From positions 2,356,001-2,420,000 of the forward strand of contig NZ_CP036164.1 of the NCBI RefSeq assembly GCF_004295485.1: DNA of 64,000 nucleotides. Direction: 5' to 3'. Shown one piece after another: positions 63,708 through 64,000 of this stretch; the first letter of the stretch is position 1; every line of letters begins with the position of its first letter. This DNA comes from Janibacter limosus. GTDB taxonomy: Bacteria; Actinomycetota; Actinomycetes; Actinomycetales; Dermatophilaceae. The notes under the pieces are model-generated. The model saw only the letters and a program-made list of their open reading frames with translations. It searched no databases and was not told the DNA's origin. Made by a program: the position numbers and the translations under genes.

Positions 63708-64000
63708 GCTGCTCGCCTTCGCCCTCTCGAGCGCCTCCGCGGACTCGTCCTGATCGTGGGTGATGACCCCGACCTCACCTGTGCCATCGAAGGCGAGGGC
63801 GGCGAGGTAGCCGTGGAGGGGCACGGGGAGGGGCTGGACGTGCCGGCCTGCCAGGTCCCTCGAGCCGGTGGCCTTGAAGGTCGCCTCCCCGCGCACCCAG
63901 GTCTCGACGTCGGGGCCGCGGTCGAGGGCCTCGACGTCGACACCCACGGGGTCGGGCGAGGTGGCGACCAGGACCAGGGGTCCGGCGTGGGCGACGCTGA
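63687..64000 (-). CDS. 4'-phosphopantetheinyl transferase-like protein, C-terminal part
   Basis: The C-terminal 104 residues of a gene that continues beyond base 64000. VGVDVEALD gives the metal-binding Asp-x-Glu motif, and VRGEATFKATG the WxxKEAxxK-like helix (here E...K). LPVPLHGYLAALAF is the typical late strand. These identify the Sfp/AcpT-type transferase superfamily, which loads the phosphopantetheine arm onto carrier proteins. The final residues (SSPGSASP) and TGA stop come from the palindromic repeat. Partial; the start is not visible. Confidence 0.7.
   Translation of the reverse strand, partial: SVAHAGPLVLVATSPDPVGVDVEALDRGPDVETWVRGEATFKATGSRDLAGRHVQPLPVPLHGYLAALAFDGTGEVGVITHDQDESAEALERAKASSPGSASP

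Overview
The window is about 70% G+C and densely coded. Small conserved actinobacterial families (DUF3107, DUF3117, DUF6158) and an AdnAB helicase-nuclease place it in Actinomycetota. Protein style and gene order suggest Micrococcales, possibly Intrasporangiaceae/Dermatophilaceae; the genus cannot be fixed by eye. No rRNA, tRNA, transposase, phage gene or CRISPR array was seen.

Layout. (1) 1-12.8 kb is a conserved housekeeping block whose order resembles M. tuberculosis Rv3201c-Rv3213c: adnB, adnA, a TetR regulator, DUF3107, a ferritin-like protein, an RhlE-type helicase and a ParA-like ATPase. The end of a degenerate APH-fold phosphotransferase comes first. (2) 12.9-15.1 kb holds DUF2252 and PHP-domain genes. 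(3) 15.2-35.4 kb is a catabolic cluster for aerobic benzoate degradation through benzoyl-CoA epoxidation (box pathway). It encodes benzoate-CoA ligase, BoxB, BoxC, BoxD, enoyl-CoA hydratase, 3-hydroxyacyl-CoA dehydrogenase and thiolase. A separate ferredoxin and thioredoxin-reductase-type reductase seem to replace BoxA. A five-gene branched-chain-type ABC importer, a PaaX-family regulator and accessory genes (GNAT, gamma-carbonic-anhydrase-like, amidohydrolase, SDR, DUF6158) complete it. Four promoters in this region share a TGTAGAA motif. (4) 35.6-45.4 kb holds aminopeptidase P, a possible toxin-antitoxin pair, and acyl-CoA genes (MaoC hydratase, acyl-CoA dehydrogenase, two CitE-like lyases) resembling the later part of the ethylmalonyl-CoA pathway. 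These are interleaved with a PIG-L deacetylase, a stress protein and an L,D-transpeptidase. (5) 45.5-52.3 kb resembles M. tuberculosis Rv1220c-Rv1232c: MgtE-N/CBS protein, DUF1003, Mrp, TatB, HtrA, a SigE-like sigma factor and an O-methyltransferase, but with no anti-sigma gene between sigma and htrA. (6) 52.3-64 kb includes lysine/diaminopimelate genes (dapE, dapD, dapC), a LOG protein, a DivIVA-domain protein, citrate synthase, ferredoxin, a GNAT protein and the end of a phosphopantetheinyl transferase.

How it works together. Benzoate would be imported, activated to benzoyl-CoA, epoxidised with electrons from the ferredoxin/reductase pair, ring-cleaved by BoxC, oxidised by BoxD and carried through beta-oxidation to succinyl-CoA and acetyl-CoA. 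The acyl-CoA genes to the right could help assimilate acetyl-CoA.

The non-coding DNA is notable. Several unrelated families of palindromic repeats occupy intergenic spaces, and one of them supplies the stop codons of two convergent genes. A CGAAGGG core is strongly over-represented and caps most terminator stems. Many genes have a TANNNT box 6-8 bases before the start codon and little or no Shine-Dalgarno, which suggests leaderless mRNAs.
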